Source of the DNA: Hyphomicrobiales bacterium
GTDB lineage: Bacteria > Pseudomonadota > Alphaproteobacteria > Rhizobiales > Xanthobacteraceae
NCBI GenBank assembly: GCA_016210825.1
Contig: JACQTM010000193.1
Coordinates: 1-7,705, forward strand
Length of the DNA stretch: 7,705 nucleotides
Direction: 5' to 3'
Both the position numbers and the translations under genes were made by a program. The notes beneath the pieces are model-generated. The model was not told the origin of the DNA. It worked only from the letters and a program-made list of their open reading frames with translations, and did no database searches. This document shows, piece after piece, positions 6,108-7,705 of this stretch; within the stretch, counting starts at the first letter, position 1; every line of letters starts with the position of its first letter.

Positions 6108-6536
6108 TTATTGCTTGAGAAACGGGTTAGGTGAGCCGCGGCCGCCCGGCGCGGTGCGTGGCGGAAATGTCGCCTCAAGATAATCGAGCACGATTTTCCG
6201 GTCGTTGCCTTCGAGCGGCGGCATGGTGTGTTTCTGTGTCATCCACGTCAGCGACTCATCCCACTGCCTGCGATTCATGCCCTGCTGCGCCACCAGCTTG
6301 AAGTTGTGGCATGCCGTGCAAGTATAGAACGTCTCCTCGCGCCCGGCTCCTGGCGGAAATTCTTCGGGTGATTCATCGCGCGGCGTGAAGACATTCGCTG
6401 TCTGCGCCAATACGCGAGCACGCGCAGCATCCGCCATCGCGGCGATCAATAGGCCAGCGATGAGCGCCGAGAGAAAGCTCGACCGCCGCGCAACATGCGC
6501 GGCGGTCAGTCGAAAACGATTGCAGACTGCTATCAC
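6108..6536 (-). CDS. exported monohaem cytochrome c, probable SorB-like electron acceptor of the sulfite oxidase
   Basis: Counting from the GTG at 6536, the product has 142 residues with a long signal peptide: RR at 17-18, a hydrophobic core at about 19-34, and a cleavage site near ARA or VLA around 40-44. One haem-binding CTACH (73-77) is followed by a likely axial methionine in TMPPLEG (Met105). The C-terminal helix pattern DRKIVLDYLEATFPP ends the domain, as in small class I c-type cytochromes. It starts five bases after the sulfite oxidase stop, so the two are surely cotranscribed. By analogy with SorAB it would take electrons from the molybdenum subunit. The start is uncertain: AAGGA (6543-6539) is only two bases from the GTG, no ATG lies before residue 34, and starting there would remove the signal peptide. 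A perfect 11-bp hairpin falls inside the signal-peptide codons. Confidence 0.82.
   Translation of the reverse strand: MIAVCNRFRLTAAHVARRSSFLSALIAGLLIAAMADAARARVLAQTANVFTPRDESPEEFPPGAGREETFYTCTACHNFKLVAQQGMNRRQWDESLTWMTQKHTMPPLEGNDRKIVLDYLEATFPPRTAPGGRGSPNPFLKQ
6481..6507. repeat. perfect 11-bp inverted repeat within the cytochrome gene's signal-peptide region
   Basis: GACCGCCGCGC (6481-6491) and GCGCGGCGGTC (6497-6507) are perfect reverse complements around AACAT. In the minus-strand message this is a very stable GC-rich stem-loop about 30-55 bases into the gene, encoding residues roughly TAAHVARR. Nothing of comparable strength was seen inside the other coding regions on reading, though I did not search exhaustively. 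It could slow translation of the downstream gene, protect a processed end, or mark an inserted palindrome. Confidence 0.7.
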
Positions 6537-6541
6537 TATCC

Positions 6542-7705
6542 TTAACCGACCAGCACCCGGATCCGATGCATCGGATTGCCGCCATAGCCCTGCGGATTCC
6601 AGAAGCCGACGACGTGGGGTTGCATGACCCCGCGCGAGTCGGTGGCGCGTGCCCAGACCTCGAAATAACCATCCGACGGCAGCCTCACCGTTCCGGTCCA
6701 ACGCTGCCAATCGTACGGATTTTTCGGCTTCGACAATTGCGCCAGCCGCCAGGTGGCGCCGTAATCGACCGACAGATCCACCTGCGCAACCGTATGGTCG
6801 CCCGCCCAGGAGGCGCCGCGCAGCTTGATTGCCCGCGTGCCGGCGGCGATTTTCGCGCCATCCGCGGGATTGGTGATGATCGAGCGAACCGGCATCGACT
6901 CGAGATCCTTGAAGTTCTTTGCGTCGGCCTTGTCGCCTGGCACCATCGGCTTGATGGCCACGCGATAGGAGAACTGACCCATACCCTGGCCGTCATGCTC
7001 CTTGTCGCGCACCCAGATCCGCGTGAGCCACTTCGACGACACCGATCCGGGCCAGCCGGGAATGACAAGCCGAACCGGGAAACCGTGGATGTTTTCCAGC
7101 GGCTTGCCGTTCATCGCCCACACGATCAGATTGTTCTGGTCCAGTAATTTCTTGATCGGCACGCCGCGTGATAACGCCTGCTTGCTGGCGTCGCCGGAGA
7201 GATGCGGATCGGCGCCATAGTGGCCGCTGAACACTGCCGAGGACTTAACGCCGGCAGCCTTGAGCACGTCGACCAGCCGCGCGCCGGTCCATTCCGCGCA
7301 ACCGGCGCCGCCGTTGGTCCACTGGTTGCCGCGCGCCGAAGGATTGAAGAACGAGCGGCCATTGCCGCCGCATTCAAGCACCATGCGCCGGGTCACCGGC
7401 TTGAACTTCGATTTCAGCTCGCCAAGCGTGAGCTCGAGCTTCTTGTTCACCTCACCGTCGATGGTGATTTTCCACTTGTCGGGCTCCTTTGTCGCTTCCG
7501 GAATTTGCCCGTTGTTGCGGATGTAGAACTTGTCTATCGGCGTGGTGTCGTCATCGAGCTGACTTTCCGGCGTTTCCGCGACGAGCGGACGCTCGCCGAT
7601 TACGACGAGCTTGTCGCTCTTGCCGGGGAAGTTGAGGTAGGTCGGCCCCTTCTTCTCCGCCGGCTTGGCCGCAGGCGCGGCCGGCGCCGCGGGTTGAGCT
7701 TGAGC
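6542..7705 (-). CDS. SorA-like molybdopterin sulfite oxidase, catalytic subunit (5' end outside window)
   Basis: The visible 387 residues lack only the N-terminus and signal sequence. The first 20 or so residues are an Ala/Pro-rich linker (AQAQPAAPAAPAAKPAEKKG). Numbering from the edge, the molybdopterin domain shows TPIDKFYIRNNG (55-66), VLECGGNGRSFF (109-120, with the molybdenum-ligand Cys112), CAEWTGARLVDVL (136-148) and the strongly conserved HGFPVRLVIPGW (207-218). Tyr247 lies where the family's active-site tyrosine is expected. From about 270, IITNPADGAKI onward is the C-terminal Ig-like dimerisation domain. The known family reaction is oxidation of sulfite to sulfate with electrons passed to cytochrome c. 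The immediately following cytochrome gene supports a SorAB-type periplasmic enzyme; there is no haem domain in this subunit. The histidine usually found in the RNH motif is Asn65 here. Other substrates, such as sulfoxides in related families, cannot be excluded. Confidence 0.88.
   Translation of the reverse strand, partial: AQAQPAAPAAPAAKPAEKKGPTYLNFPGKSDKLVVIGERPLVAETPESQLDDDTTPIDKFYIRNNGQIPEATKEPDKWKITIDGEVNKKLELTLGELKSKFKPVTRRMVLECGGNGRSFFNPSARGNQWTNGGAGCAEWTGARLVDVLKAAGVKSSAVFSGHYGADPHLSGDASKQALSRGVPIKKLLDQNNLIVWAMNGKPLENIHGFPVRLVIPGWPGSVSSKWLTRIWVRDKEHDGQGMGQFSYRVAIKPMVPGDKADAKNFKDLESMPVRSIITNPADGAKIAAGTRAIKLRGASWAGDHTVAQVDLSVDYGATWRLAQLSKPKNPYDWQRWTGTVRLPSDGYFEVWARATDSRGVMQPHVVGFWNPQGYGGNPMHRIRVLVG

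Noticed and set aside
6537..6710. 58-residue N-terminal extension of the cytochrome c overlapping the sulfite oxidase
   Set aside because: It would put an Arg-rich shadow of the sulfite oxidase C-terminus in front of a clear signal peptide, blocking export; a start at or just after the sulfite oxidase stop is more sensible.
6566..7147. 193-codon plus-strand frame opposite the sulfite oxidase
   Set aside because: It is antisense to conserved molybdopterin-domain sequence and has no independent signal.

Overview
The window looks like a chromosomal segment of an alphaproteobacterium of the order Hyphomicrobiales (Rhizobiales), near the Bradyrhizobium/Pseudolabrys/Xanthobacteraceae group. This is inferred from the high GC content, the sequence style of LeuD and Asd, and a palindromic intergenic repeat of a type I recall from that group. 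I see no tRNA, rRNA, CRISPR array, insertion sequence, integrase or phage gene. Most of the region reads as core and housekeeping metabolism mixed with a few poorly characterised exported proteins.

Layout from left to right. A Tat-exported metallo-beta-lactamase-fold hydrolase (methyl parathion hydrolase-like) runs off the left edge on the minus strand. Divergent from it is leuD (isopropylmalate isomerase small subunit, leucine synthesis), overlapped at its 3' end by a small secreted protein of unknown function. These two run head-on, with no spacer at all, into a minus-strand CitE-like CoA-ester lyase. Divergent from the lyase is a DUF429 protein of predicted RNase H-like fold. The DUF429 gene and the minus-strand asd gene (aspartate-semialdehyde dehydrogenase) converge on a 107-bp cloverleaf-like palindromic repeat that fills nearly all of the spacer between them. 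Divergent from asd is a tandem pair of membrane-anchored proteins of unknown function. Comparison shows they are diverged paralogues sharing four cysteines at nearly constant spacing. They converge on a minus-strand operon at the right edge: a SorA-like molybdopterin sulfite oxidase (5' end outside the window) followed by a small monohaem cytochrome c, its probable electron acceptor.

Functionally, leuD and asd belong to branched-chain and aspartate-family amino-acid synthesis. The sulfite oxidase and cytochrome c form a plausible periplasmic SorAB-type unit passing electrons from sulfite, or a related substrate, to the respiratory chain. The CoA-ester lyase probably acts on a malyl-, methylmalyl- or citramalyl-CoA-like substrate, but nothing adjacent identifies it. 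The least explained parts are the four-cysteine paralogue pair, the small secreted protein behind leuD, and a strong hairpin inside the signal-peptide region of the cytochrome gene, whose start codon is uncertain. I did not find a clearly new multi-gene system; the paralogue pair is the best candidate for something undescribed.
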